A program made the position numbers and the translations under genes. DNA of 64,000 nt from Thalassobius sp049116315 (GTDB lineage: Bacteria > Pseudomonadota > Alphaproteobacteria > Rhodobacterales > Rhodobacteraceae): the NCBI GenBank assembly GCA_049116315.1, contig JAGDZD010000017.1, forward strand, positions 186,001-250,000. Direction: 5' to 3'. Shown here piece by piece: positions 9,075-17,752 of this stretch (position 1 is its first letter; the number at the start of each line of letters is the position of its first letter). The notes under the pieces were generated by a model that saw nothing but the letters and a program-made list of their open reading frames with translations, had not been told where the DNA came from and searched no databases.

Positions 9075-10355
9075 CTAGTGCAGGGATTTTTGAATGCGCC
9101 GCAGCCCCAGCCAGACTGTTGCGATCACTGGCACCACCAAAGCGGCCGTCAGCTCGCCCTTTGAGATGTTCAGGGCATGGGCCATTGGATAGCTAAGATA
9201 GGCCGCCAGTGAGACCGCATAATAGCTGATTGCCACAACCGAGAGCCCCTCGACGGTGCGTTGCAACTTAAGCTGCTGATCGGCGCGGCGATCCATGCTT
9301 TCCAGCAATTTCTGGTTCTGACCAGAACGTTCCACATCCACCCGTGTGCGCAACAACTCCCCAGCCCGCATGGCGCGATCCGCCAACGCGGCCAGTTGCG
9401 CCTGTGTAGATTTGACCGTGCGCATCGCTGGATCAAAGCGCCGCAGCATAAATTCACCAAAGGTCTGTCGCCCTTCGAACCGCTCTTCTCGCAAGACATC
9501 AATCCGCTGGTTCACGATGGTTTCATAGGCCCCCGTGGCCCCAAACCGAAAGGCATTGATCGCCACCATCCGCTCAAGCTGAGCTGAGGTCGAAATCAGC
9601 CCTGACAAAGTGGCGTCGGCCGGTTGCGCCTCGTCACCCATGTGCTGCATCAATCGGGTCAGCTGCGCGTCCATCTCTGTCATGGGGGGCCCCAGCTCTT
9701 TGGCGCGCGCAAACCCCAGCATCGACAGGCTCTTGTAGGTTTCGATTTCGCACAGACGCTGCACCACACGACCGATCCGACGCTGCCCCGTTTCTGGGCC
9801 GACAAAGACTGCAAACCGGGTGTGCCCGGCTGGATCAATGCGAAAATCCCCCGCCACCAAGGCCGCTTTGTCCAACACATGGCTCACAGCAAGGCTTTCG
9901 GGGACAAACCAATCCTCAAGCGCTTGAACCGCGTCCCCTTTGTCAGGCATCGCTGCCACGCGCACATGAATAGAGCTGACACAGACGCCGGGTGCACTCG
10001 CCAACCAATCCTCTGGGAAGATCTCAAAATCTACCGGATCAAACGCCCGGCTGCTTAAATGGTCGGAAAACACGGTGTAGGTCACAAATTCGGTGTGGCT
10101 TTCCCACTTCAGTTCATGCCGCCCAATGCGACCAGAAAAATGCGTGGCACCGGGTTGCGGATGAGGCGTACCATATCGATCCAACAGATCAATCAAATGG
10201 GCCAAGTCCACCCCAAGATCGCGTGCCGCAGCTCCTTCTGGTTGCTTTATGGCCAAGAACACCGCCGTACATGGGGTTGCCAGCGACGGGAACGGACGGG
10301 CGTGCAATTCGTTGGACAGGGCATACCGTAAGTCATGGTTGGGCAATTGGGTCAT
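9075..10355 (-). CDS. DUF3422 family membrane protein
   Basis: A 426-residue protein recognisable as DUF3422 by its opening text (LSNELHARPFPSL), DYRYALxxELHARP-like layout and two C-terminal hydrophobic segments (about residues 365-385 and 395-415) followed by LGLRRIQKSLH. The first 360 residues are soluble and partly helical, with a heptad-rich stretch before the membrane hairpin. Function is unknown; anchoring in the inner membrane is predicted from the sequence. The start at MTQLPNHD was chosen because AGGAGG stands 5 bp upstream; a longer frame begins ten codons earlier without such a site. It is convergent with the transporter operon and appears monocistronic. Confidence 0.85.
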   Translation of the reverse strand: MTQLPNHDLRYALSNELHARPFPSLATPCTAVFLAIKQPEGAAARDLGVDLAHLIDLLDRYGTPHPQPGATHFSGRIGRHELKWESHTEFVTYTVFSDHLSSRAFDPVDFEIFPEDWLASAPGVCVSSIHVRVAAMPDKGDAVQALEDWFVPESLAVSHVLDKAALVAGDFRIDPAGHTRFAVFVGPETGQRRIGRVVQRLCEIETYKSLSMLGFARAKELGPPMTEMDAQLTRLMQHMGDEAQPADATLSGLISTSAQLERMVAINAFRFGATGAYETIVNQRIDVLREERFEGRQTFGEFMLRRFDPAMRTVKSTQAQLAALADRAMRAGELLRTRVDVERSGQNQKLLESMDRRADQQLKLQRTVEGLSVVAISYYAVSLAAYLSYPMAHALNISKGELTAALVVPVIATVWLGLRRIQKSLH

Positions 10356-10662
10356 CGTGGCCTCCTGTCTGCGCAACCTAAGCATTTCGCCGACCGTGTA
10401 AAGAAGTGTTTTATTTCAAAGACTTACAGAATACCGTGGTATACAAAGCTCCGTATACTGCGCTGCAAACGCGCTGTGACCTTGGTTGAATGGCCCAGAT
10501 CCATGCCCAAGAAATCACCTTGAGGCCAGCCCGGCGTGCCTCGGGCCACCCCGATGTGGGGGCTCTATGAGCCTCCGCGTTGACCAAAGGCAAACCCTGC
10601 CACTAGATTGGTCCCAATAGGACCGCGGTGACAGCGGTCCCGCCCTTTACCCGGAGATATCT
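10356..10662. other. 307-bp divergent intergenic region with inverted repeats
   Basis: This gap lies between two divergently oriented genes. It holds ATACC-GT-GGTAT (10431-10442), two GTATAC words 14 bp apart (near 10439 and 10453), and a hairpin GGACCGC-N7-GCGGTCC (10619-10639) in the leader of the pentapeptide gene. No reading frame with coding character or RNA gene was recognised. Confidence 0.4.
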
Positions 10663-11442
10663 GTGACGCTGACTGTTGTGGTAGTTTTTGTTGCCTTGGT
10701 GATCCTTGGCACCGCAATTTGGATGATCTGGCAACCCAGCTGGATGGGATTTCAAGAAAAATCGTTGTGGAATTGGTTGGCGATGTTTGCCAACTCCTTT
10801 GGGATCGCCCTGGGCACCGCCGCTGTCAGTCTGACCATCCTCAAGGTCGAGGCCCGCGCCAACCAAGAGCTTTACTTGCAGACCTATATCGACCGGATCG
10901 CGGCATTGGTGCTGGAGCAACCGCAGGCAGAGCTATCCGAGGCCGCGCGGGTTGTTGGACAGGCTCAGACCGCCGCCATATTGCACACCATCGATGGGGA
11001 ACGCGCCGGGCGGGTTCTGGTCTTTTTGGATGGGCTGTCGTTGATGCAGACCTTCGAATTTTCGCTTGAAGAGCGCGATTTTACTGGCGCCGAATTGAAG
11101 GCGATCGACTTCAGCGGTTTGGACTTTGAAGACAGCAAGCTGCGCCGCGCCGACCTTGAACGCAGCCAGTTCCGCGATGCCGATCTCGAAGGCACAGACC
11201 TGCGCCGGGCTGATCTTAAGAACGCTAACCTAAGAGGTGCAGACCTGAACCAAGCGCGGTTGGCGCGGGCAGAGCTGGAGATGGCTGATCTCAGAGGCGC
11301 CCAAATGGTTGGCGCAACCGGCCTAAAGGCGGCTCAGCTGGCGCTGGCCTGCGCAGATGCAACCACGCACCTGCCCAAGGGGATGACGCTGAGCGCCAGC
11401 AACGGCGAGGCCTGCGCGGCAATTGATCGTCTCACCCCATAA
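10663..11442 (+). CDS. Membrane-anchored pentapeptide repeat protein
   Basis: A 259-residue protein starting at GTG with GGAG 8 bp upstream. Two hydrophobic segments (about residues 2-22 and 38-58) put the N-terminus in the inner membrane. A soluble linker leads to a run of A(D/N)LxxA-type pentapeptides at about residues 135-220 (FSGLDFEDSKLRRADLERS, TDLRRADLKNANLRGADL, and similar), predicted to form a right-handed quadrilateral beta-helix. A short C-terminal tail has two cysteines in ACADATTHLPKGM and EACAAID, which could pair. Pentapeptide proteins range from gyrase mimics to membrane scaffolds, and the tethered form here argues for a scaffold or sensor. No function is assigned. Confidence 0.8.
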   Translation: MTLTVVVVFVALVILGTAIWMIWQPSWMGFQEKSLWNWLAMFANSFGIALGTAAVSLTILKVEARANQELYLQTYIDRIAALVLEQPQAELSEAARVVGQAQTAAILHTIDGERAGRVLVFLDGLSLMQTFEFSLEERDFTGAELKAIDFSGLDFEDSKLRRADLERSQFRDADLEGTDLRRADLKNANLRGADLNQARLARAELEMADLRGAQMVGATGLKAAQLALACADATTHLPKGMTLSASNGEACAAIDRLTP

Positions 11443-11468
11443 AAAAGGCCGCCCGGCGAGGGGCGGCC
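11441..11468 (-). terminator. Rho-independent terminator of pntAB
   Basis: GGCCGCCC (11447-11454), loop GGCGA, GGGCGGCC (11461-11468). Read on the minus strand the stem is followed by six T residues (11446-11441). It lies 24 bp beyond the pntB stop; on the plus strand the T run is weak. Confidence 0.85.
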
Positions 11469-11492
11469 TTGTCGTCGATCCATGATGTCGGA

Positions 11493-12929
11493 TCAATCGA
11501 TTTTTGTCAGCAACTCATCCAAGGACTTCTTGGCGTCGCCATAGTACATCCGAGTGTTCTCTTTGTAGAACAACGGGTTTTCGATGCCGGAATAACCGGT
11601 ACCCTGACCACGTTTGGACACAAACACCTGCTTGGCTTTCCAGCATTCCAGAACCGGCATCCCCGCAATCGGAGAGTTTGGATCTTCTTGAGCCGCTGGG
11701 TTCACGATGTCGTTTGACCCGATCACAATCGCCACGTCGGTTTCGGGGAAATCATCATTGATTTCGTCCATTTCCAACACAATGTCATAGGGCACTTTGG
11801 CTTCGGCCAGCAGAACATTCATGTGGCCCGGCAAACGACCCGCAACAGGGTGGATCGCAAAGCGCACGTTCTTGCCTTTGGCCCGCAGACGACGGGTCAG
11901 CTCAGCAACGTTTTGCTGCGCCTGTGCCACCGCCATGCCGTAGCCCGGGATGATCACAACGCTGTCTGCTTCTTCCAGAGCAGAGGCAACACCGTCTGCG
12001 TCGATGGCAACCTGTTCGCCGTCAACTTCCATGGCTGGACCAGCGGACCCGCCGCCAAAGCCACCCAAGATCACGCTGACAAAGCTGCGGTTCATCGCCT
12101 TACACATGATGTAAGACAGGATCGCACCAGACGAGCCGACCAACGCCCCCACAACGATCAACAGATCGTTGCCAAGGCTAAAGCCAATCGCGGCTGCGGC
12201 CCAACCAGAGTAGCTGTTCAGCATCGACACAACCACCGGCATATCGGCGCCGCCGATGCCCATGATCAAGTGATACCCGATGAACAGCGCCATCAGAGTC
12301 ATGATCGCCAGCGGTAGGAACCCACCGGAGTTGGTGTACCAAATCAGTGTCAGAACCGAGATCGCCGCGGCTGCGGCGTTCAGCATATGCCCACCCGGCA
12401 GCTTGGTCGCCGCAGAGTTTACCTTGCCCGACAGCTTGCCATAGGCAATCACCGACCCTGTAAAGGTCACCGCACCAATAAAGACACCCAAGAACAGCTC
12501 AACCCGCAGGATCGAATGCTCAATCGGTGACTTATGCGCCAACAGACCCGCAAACCCTTCCAGAGCTTCGCGTGCCTCATGGTCAAGTGCCAGAACGTTG
12601 CCCAACTCGATATGGGCGATAAAGCCCACAAAGACCGCTGCCAGACCCACAAGCGAGTGCATGGCCGCAACCAGCTCTGGCATTTGAGTCATCTGCACTT
12701 TGGTCGCCAATTGATAGCCGATATAGCCACCGATCGGGATCAGAATGATCGACAGCCACCACAGACCGGCACCGGGGCCGATCAAAGTGGCAAAGATCGC
12801 CAATCCCATACCAACGATGCCGTACCAGACAGCGCGCTTAGCGCTTTCCTGACCTGACAGACCGCCAAGCGAAAGGATGAAGAGAACAGCCGCAACAACA
12901 TAAGCGGCAGTGGTAAATCCGAAATCCAT
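11493..12929 (-). CDS. pntB: NAD(P) transhydrogenase subunit beta
   Basis: A 478-residue PntB. The N-terminal half is hydrophobic with about eight or nine membrane helices (for example residues 5-22, 33-52 and 54-72). The C-terminal third is the NADP(H)-binding domain III, with VIIPGYGMAVAQAQQ, RFAIHPVAGRLPGHMNVLLAEA, DVAIVIGSNDIVNPAA and KRGQGTGYSGIENPLF. With PntA it couples proton entry to hydride transfer from NADH to NADP+, supplying NADPH. GAGGA stands just before the start, and the gene lies 12 bp after pntA. A terminator follows the stop. Confidence 0.97.
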   Translation of the reverse strand: MDFGFTTAAYVVAAVLFILSLGGLSGQESAKRAVWYGIVGMGLAIFATLIGPGAGLWWLSIILIPIGGYIGYQLATKVQMTQMPELVAAMHSLVGLAAVFVGFIAHIELGNVLALDHEAREALEGFAGLLAHKSPIEHSILRVELFLGVFIGAVTFTGSVIAYGKLSGKVNSAATKLPGGHMLNAAAAAISVLTLIWYTNSGGFLPLAIMTLMALFIGYHLIMGIGGADMPVVVSMLNSYSGWAAAAIGFSLGNDLLIVVGALVGSSGAILSYIMCKAMNRSFVSVILGGFGGGSAGPAMEVDGEQVAIDADGVASALEEADSVVIIPGYGMAVAQAQQNVAELTRRLRAKGKNVRFAIHPVAGRLPGHMNVLLAEAKVPYDIVLEMDEINDDFPETDVAIVIGSNDIVNPAAQEDPNSPIAGMPVLECWKAKQVFVSKRGQGTGYSGIENPLFYKENTRMYYGDAKKSLDELLTKID

Positions 12930-12941
12930 TTCCTCGACTCC

Positions 12942-14513
12942 TTACGATTTCTGGAACATGGCGAGCATGCGCCGTGTCACAAGGAAGCCGCCAAAGATGT
13001 TAATACCGGCCATAAAGACCGACAGGGCAGCAAGTAAGATCACCAAGAAGCTGCTCGAACCGATTTGCATCAGCGCGCCCAGAATGATGATCGAGGAAAT
13101 AGCGTTGGTTACCGCCATCAAAGGTGTGTGCAGGCTGTGGGCCACGTTCCAAATCACTTGGAACCCAACAAAGACCGCCAGAACAAACACGATGAAGTGC
13201 TGCATAAAGCTCGCCGGAGCCACCAGACCAACACCCAACAGCAACGCCCCGCCAACCGCAAGCAATGTCACTTGGTTCTTGGTTTGCGCTTTGAAGGCTG
13301 CCACTTCTTGAGCCCGGATTTCTTCAGGGGTCAGTTCTTTGACTTCCTGCTTGGGCTGGGCCGCAATGGCTTGGATTTTTGGCGGTGGCGGTGGGAAGGT
13401 GATGTCGCCTTCAAAGGTGACAGTCGCCCCACGGATCACATCGTCTTCCATGTCGTGATTGATCTGACCATCTTTTTCAGGGGTCAGGTCAGTCATCATG
13501 TGACGAATATTGGTGGCATAGAGGCTGGACGCCTGAGAGGCCATCCGGCTTGGGAAATCGGTATAACCCACGATGGTCACGCCGTTTTCAGTGACGATTT
13601 TCTCGTCCATGACAGTCAGCTTACAGTTGCCGCCTTTTTCCGCCGCAAGGTCAATGATGACCGAGCCGGGCTTCATGGCTGCAACCATATCTTCGGTCCA
13701 CAGCTCTGGTGCTTCGCGGTTCGGGATCAACGCGGTGGTGATCACGATATCAACCTCAGGGGCCAATTCGCGGAACTTTGCCAACTGAGCTTCGCGGAAC
13801 TCAGGACTAGAGACCGAGGCATACCCACCGGTTGCTGCACCGTCTTGCTGATCTTCTTCGAAGTCCAGATAGACAAATTCAGCGCCCATTGATTCAACTT
13901 GTTCCGCCACTTCAGGGCGCACGTCAAAGGCCAATGTGATGGCCCCCAATGACGTGGATGTCCCGATCGCGGCCAAACCAGCAACCCCAGCACCCACAAC
14001 CAAAACTTTGGCAGGTGGTACTTTACCAGCCGCGGTTACCTGCCCGGTAAAGAAGCGACCAAAGTTGTTGCCGGCTTCGATAACAGCGCGGTAGCCTGCG
14101 ATGTTGGCCATCGAGCTCAGCGCATCCATTTTCTGGGCGCGGCTGATCCGTGGCACCATTTCCATGGCGATCACATTGGCTTTTTTGCTTTGCGCAAGCG
14201 CCATGCCGTCTTCGTTCCCAGCCGGGTTGAAGAAGCTGATCAGCGTCTTGCTTTTGGTGAGCCGTTTCAGCTCGGTTTCATTCGGCTGACGTACTTTGGC
14301 GACGATATCGACGCTTTTCCAAAGTGCGGCGGCGGTCTTTACGATCTCAACCCCTGCCGCCTGATACGTGGCGTCAGAGAAACCTGCGGCGGCTCCTGCC
14401 CCGCTTTCGATCGCGCATTCATACCCCAGCTTCTGCAATTGCAGAGCCGAGTCAGGTGTCATCGCTACGCGATTTTCCCCGTCGAACACTTCCTTCGGCG
14501 TTCCGATTTTCAA
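12942..14513 (-). CDS. pntA: NAD(P) transhydrogenase subunit alpha
   Basis: A 523-residue PntA in the unsplit form: NAD(H)-binding domain I (residues 1-380) and the membrane part of domain II (about 420-515) in one chain, instead of the split PntAA/PntAB found in some alphaproteobacteria. Visible features are MKIGTPKEVFDGENRVAMTP at the start, the dinucleotide fold VLVVGAGVAGLAA, the mobile-loop text GYTDFPSRMASQASSLYATN, a proline-rich linker FPPPPPKIQA and three C-terminal helices. It is the first gene of a two-gene operon with pntB. Confidence 0.97.
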   Translation of the reverse strand: MKIGTPKEVFDGENRVAMTPDSALQLQKLGYECAIESGAGAAAGFSDATYQAAGVEIVKTAAALWKSVDIVAKVRQPNETELKRLTKSKTLISFFNPAGNEDGMALAQSKKANVIAMEMVPRISRAQKMDALSSMANIAGYRAVIEAGNNFGRFFTGQVTAAGKVPPAKVLVVGAGVAGLAAIGTSTSLGAITLAFDVRPEVAEQVESMGAEFVYLDFEEDQQDGAATGGYASVSSPEFREAQLAKFRELAPEVDIVITTALIPNREAPELWTEDMVAAMKPGSVIIDLAAEKGGNCKLTVMDEKIVTENGVTIVGYTDFPSRMASQASSLYATNIRHMMTDLTPEKDGQINHDMEDDVIRGATVTFEGDITFPPPPPKIQAIAAQPKQEVKELTPEEIRAQEVAAFKAQTKNQVTLLAVGGALLLGVGLVAPASFMQHFIVFVLAVFVGFQVIWNVAHSLHTPLMAVTNAISSIIILGALMQIGSSSFLVILLAALSVFMAGINIFGGFLVTRRMLAMFQKS

Positions 14514-14636
14514 CTTTCACGTCCCCCTTCAGAACTTTTCGGTGACTGTGCCACGTCCGTGACCCAGCATTTGATCAAAACGCAATACCATTGCGCGACT
14601 TCCCCGCTCTTCAGATGCACATAACCAAGCCAAGTG

Positions 14637-15086
14637 TCAAATCCAACGACGCGTGTTCTGGCAATACCGTGCAAAACGCTCACGAAATTGCACCCGAAGT
14701 CGGTTTTCTTCGTCGATTACAAATCGTTTTTCGATAATCCACAAAAAAATCGGCACCAAAGCGATGGCCAAAACGGCGTCCCAAAGCACCGAAACCCCAA
14801 GTAATATCATAGTATCTGCAAGGTAAATCGGGTTGCGCGACCTCTTAAAGATGCCCGTGGTCACCAAGGTGTCGGCTTTCTGGTGCGGCACGACGGTTGT
14901 GCCCTGCTTGCGCATCTCAAAGACGGCCAAAGCGATCAAGACCAGCCCGCCTCCGATCAGCAGCCCAGCGAAAAAATCCACCACCGGCCAGGGCCAGCTT
15001 AGTCCCAAAGGCACAAACCGCGCCTGCGCCCAAGACAGGCCCAGCGCACCCGCCAACCAGACCGGGGGAATATCAATCCATTTCAT
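14637..15086 (-). CDS. Isoprenylcysteine methyltransferase-like small membrane protein
   Basis: A 149-residue membrane protein of the ICMT/phospholipid methyltransferase (PEMT-like) superfamily. The start MKWIDIPPVW is taken because the longer open frame upstream lacks coding character. About four helices are visible (for example FFAGLLIGGGLVLIALAVF). The conserved core GIFKRSRNPIYLADTMILLG and the C-terminal EEN-RVQFRERFARYCQNTRRW match the S-adenosylmethionine-site region of the family. In bacteria these proteins methylate unknown small or lipid substrates. It stands alone after pntAB on the same strand, with a 123-bp gap to pntA. Confidence 0.8.
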   Translation of the reverse strand: MKWIDIPPVWLAGALGLSWAQARFVPLGLSWPWPVVDFFAGLLIGGGLVLIALAVFEMRKQGTTVVPHQKADTLVTTGIFKRSRNPIYLADTMILLGVSVLWDAVLAIALVPIFLWIIEKRFVIDEENRLRVQFRERFARYCQNTRRWI

Positions 15087-15350
15087 TGTTTTTTTCCATT
15101 TTGGGACACGCGTGTGGGGCCAAACATAGCGCAATCTGACCGCACGCCCATGCGCTTCTTCGTCTCGGCGTGGATGGAATTGCCCTGCTCCGCTTCTTTG
15201 CCCGCCCCACATCGCCTGTGACCTTCTACGCCCCTGCCAACGGCGCGACTGACACAGTGCACGAAACCCGAGGCAGACGTGGCGCGATGCCCCCCTTGCC
15301 ACCAGATCACGGACCGGTATCGTGCTTTAAACAGCCTGCAGGGGGGCCTT

Positions 15351-16121
15351 ATGCAAATCCAAGCCACACACCGTGGAAAACACGCGTTGATCACCGGCGG
15401 GGGCAGCGGCATCGGTTTAGCAATTGCAACAGCTTTGGCGCATCGCGGGGCTGTGGTCACGATCACGGGCCGTCGCCTTGAGATGCTGGAAGAGGCCGCC
15501 GCACAAACGCCGGGATTGATCCCCGTTGCTTTAGATGTGCGCGACGAGCAGCAAGTCGACGAAGTGATCGCGCAATCCGTACAGACTCACGGCCCGATCC
15601 AGATCTGTGTGGCCAATGCTGCGCAAGGCAAATCCGGCCGTCTGCACCAAGCCAGCACAGAGGAATGGCGCGCCATGATGGACACCAATGTGGATGGGGC
15701 GTTTTTCACCATCCGTGCGGCGATGCGCTCGATGCTGCAAACCGACTGGGGGCGCGTGATTGCCATATCTTCGATCGCGGGCGTGGCGGGCATGGCACGC
15801 GGCGGCGCCTATAGCGTCAGCAAACACGCGCTTGTGGGGATGATCCGAAATCTGGCGGCAGATTTCCCCAAAGACCCCTACACGTTCAATTCGATCTGCC
15901 CCGGCTATGTTGATACCGCGATGGCGCGCAGCAACATTCCTTTGCTAATGAAACGAGACGGCCACAGCCAAGAGGCCGCAGAACAGATTTTGAACAATGC
16001 CAATCCCCACGGTCGCTTGATTGACGTCCAAGAAGTTGCCAAAACAGCTCTCTGGTTATGTGATCCCCAAAGTGGCAGCGTCACCGGACAAGAAATCCAA
16101 GTGGCCGGGGGACGGTACTAA
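15351..16121 (+). CDS. Short-chain dehydrogenase/reductase
   Basis: A 256-residue classical SDR. It has the cofactor motif TGGGSGIG (residues 15-22), VANAAQG in place of the usual NNAG, a catalytic Ser region (ISSIAGVAGM) and the catalytic pair Y154-x3-K158 (YSVSK). The C-terminus VTGQEIQVAGGRY is typical of 3-oxoacyl or 3-hydroxyacyl reductases. The start MQIQATHRG follows AGGGGG at 6-7 bp. It is 2 bp from the next gene and leads a run with YjbR, kynU and kynA, so it may act on an aromatic or acyl intermediate, but the substrate is not known. Confidence 0.88.
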   Translation: MQIQATHRGKHALITGGGSGIGLAIATALAHRGAVVTITGRRLEMLEEAAAQTPGLIPVALDVRDEQQVDEVIAQSVQTHGPIQICVANAAQGKSGRLHQASTEEWRAMMDTNVDGAFFTIRAAMRSMLQTDWGRVIAISSIAGVAGMARGGAYSVSKHALVGMIRNLAADFPKDPYTFNSICPGYVDTAMARSNIPLLMKRDGHSQEAAEQILNNANPHGRLIDVQEVAKTALWLCDPQSGSVTGQEIQVAGGRY

Positions 16122-16123
16122 CG

Positions 16124-16501
16124 ATGGTCCGCGCAGAATTTAACGCCTATTGTGCCAGCTTCACCGCCACATCGCATGTTGTGCAATGGGGCAATGCAGA
16201 CGTCTGGAAAGTGGGGGGCAAGGTCTTTGCCATCTGCGGCTGGGTCGAAGAGGATGACGCCTTTACCTTTAAGGTTTCACCTCTGGCCTATGAGGTGCTT
16301 AGCGATCAACCGGGATTGCGCCCAGCGCCCTATCTGGCCTCTCGTGGGCTGAAATGGATCCAGCACTATGCGCAACCGGGTCTGAACGACCATGAATTGC
16401 GCCAGCATATCGAAGCCTCTTATCACTTGGTTGCGCAGGGGCTTTCGAAAAAGAAACGCACAGAGCTGGGCATTCCATTGCCCCCCGCTGCAACATCCTG
16501 A
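16124..16501 (+). CDS. MmcQ/YjbR family protein
   Basis: A 125-residue protein of the MmcQ/YjbR (CyaY-like fold) family, seen from VWKVGGKVFAICGW, FTFKVSPLAYEVL, the RPAPYLASRGLKWIQ motif and the closing helix HIEASYHLVAQGLSKKKR. Family members have a double-wing fold and have been proposed to bind DNA, but no biochemical role is firm. It starts 2 bp after the SDR stop and 40 bp before kynU, so it is probably in the same transcript. Confidence 0.85.
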   Translation: MVRAEFNAYCASFTATSHVVQWGNADVWKVGGKVFAICGWVEEDDAFTFKVSPLAYEVLSDQPGLRPAPYLASRGLKWIQHYAQPGLNDHELRQHIEASYHLVAQGLSKKKRTELGIPLPPAATS

Positions 16502-16541
16502 CAGACTGATATCCTGCACCCAGACACCAGAGAGGTCCGAC

Positions 16542-17735
16542 ATGACAGATTTCGCCGCCACCAAATCGAAGTTTCATCTGCCAGATAACCTCGTGTATCT
16601 CGACGGTAATTCGCTTGGCCCCTTGCCTAAGGCGGCCACAGACCGGGTCAGCGAGCGCATGCAGGACGAATGGGGCGAGATGCTGATCACGGGGTGGAAC
16701 AAAGCGGGCTGGATGGCGCAGCCGACCGCGCTTGGAGACAAAATCGGACGTCTGATTGGTGCAGAACCCGGCCATGTCGTCTTGGGCGACACATTATCAA
16801 TCAAAGTGTATCAGGCTGTGGCAGCCGCCCTCGAATTGAACCCAGAACGCCGGGTGGTTTTATCGGACAATGGCAACTTTCCCACCGATCTCTACATGGT
16901 CGAAGGCCTGCTGCGCTCTCTTGGGGCAGAGTATGAATTGCGGGTGGTTGATCCGCAGGATGTGGCAGGGGCGCTGAGCGACGATGTGGCGGTCTTGATG
17001 CTGACCGAGGTGGACTACCGCACAGGGCGTCTGCACGATATGAAATCCCTGACCACAGCTGCCCATCACGCGGGCATCGTCACGGTTTGGGATTTGGCGC
17101 ATTCCGCAGGGGCCTTGCCGGTGGATTTGGCCGGATGTCAGGCAGATTTTGCCGTTGGATGCACCTACAAATACCTCAATGGCGGCCCCGGAGCACCTGC
17201 CTTCATCTATGTCGCCCCACGCCATACCGATAAGATCGATCCGGCCTTGTCGGGTTGGCTGGGTCACGCGGCGCCGTTTGGGTTTGAACAAAACTATCGC
17301 CCCGGAGAAGGGATCGAACGGATGCGCGTTGGCACCCCGCCCGTTTTGGCGATGGCCAGCCTTGATGCGGCGTTGGAAATTTGGGAGGGCGTTGACATGC
17401 AGGCTCTGCGCGCCCGCTCGATTGACCTTAGCACACAGTTCATTGACGAGGTCGAAGCCACCTGCCCAATGTTGGAACTGGCCAGCCCACGTGATCCCGA
17501 GGCGCGCGGCAGCCAAGTTTCGTTCAGCTTTGCCGAAGGCTATGCCGCCATGCAGGCCCTGATCGCCAATGGGGTCATTGGGGATTTTCGCGCCCCGAAC
17601 CTGATGCGCTTTGGCTTTACGCCGCTCTATACCGATGCGCAGGATGTGCACACAGCGGCGCAGATCGTCGCCAAGGTGATGCAAAATAACCTATGGGATG
17701 ATCCCCAATTCAAAACCCGTGCGCGCGTCACTTAA
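16542..17735 (+). CDS. kynU: Kynureninase
   Basis: A 397-residue pyridoxal-phosphate enzyme that splits L-kynurenine into anthranilate and L-alanine. The start MTDFAATKSKFHL is set by AGAGG 8 bp upstream and by the family N-terminus. It has YLDGNSLGPLPKA, WDLAHSAGALPVDL, the cofactor-binding lysine in CTYKYLNGGPG (Lys210) and RVGTPPVLAMASLDAAL. Length and motifs match bacterial KynU. The gene lies 17 bp before kynA, its pathway partner. The middle enzyme, kynurenine formamidase (kynB), is not in this window and must be elsewhere or replaced. Confidence 0.96.
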   Translation: MTDFAATKSKFHLPDNLVYLDGNSLGPLPKAATDRVSERMQDEWGEMLITGWNKAGWMAQPTALGDKIGRLIGAEPGHVVLGDTLSIKVYQAVAAALELNPERRVVLSDNGNFPTDLYMVEGLLRSLGAEYELRVVDPQDVAGALSDDVAVLMLTEVDYRTGRLHDMKSLTTAAHHAGIVTVWDLAHSAGALPVDLAGCQADFAVGCTYKYLNGGPGAPAFIYVAPRHTDKIDPALSGWLGHAAPFGFEQNYRPGEGIERMRVGTPPVLAMASLDAALEIWEGVDMQALRARSIDLSTQFIDEVEATCPMLELASPRDPEARGSQVSFSFAEGYAAMQALIANGVIGDFRAPNLMRFGFTPLYTDAQDVHTAAQIVAKVMQNNLWDDPQFKTRARVT

Positions 17736-17752
17736 CCCTGCGGAGATCTTTC

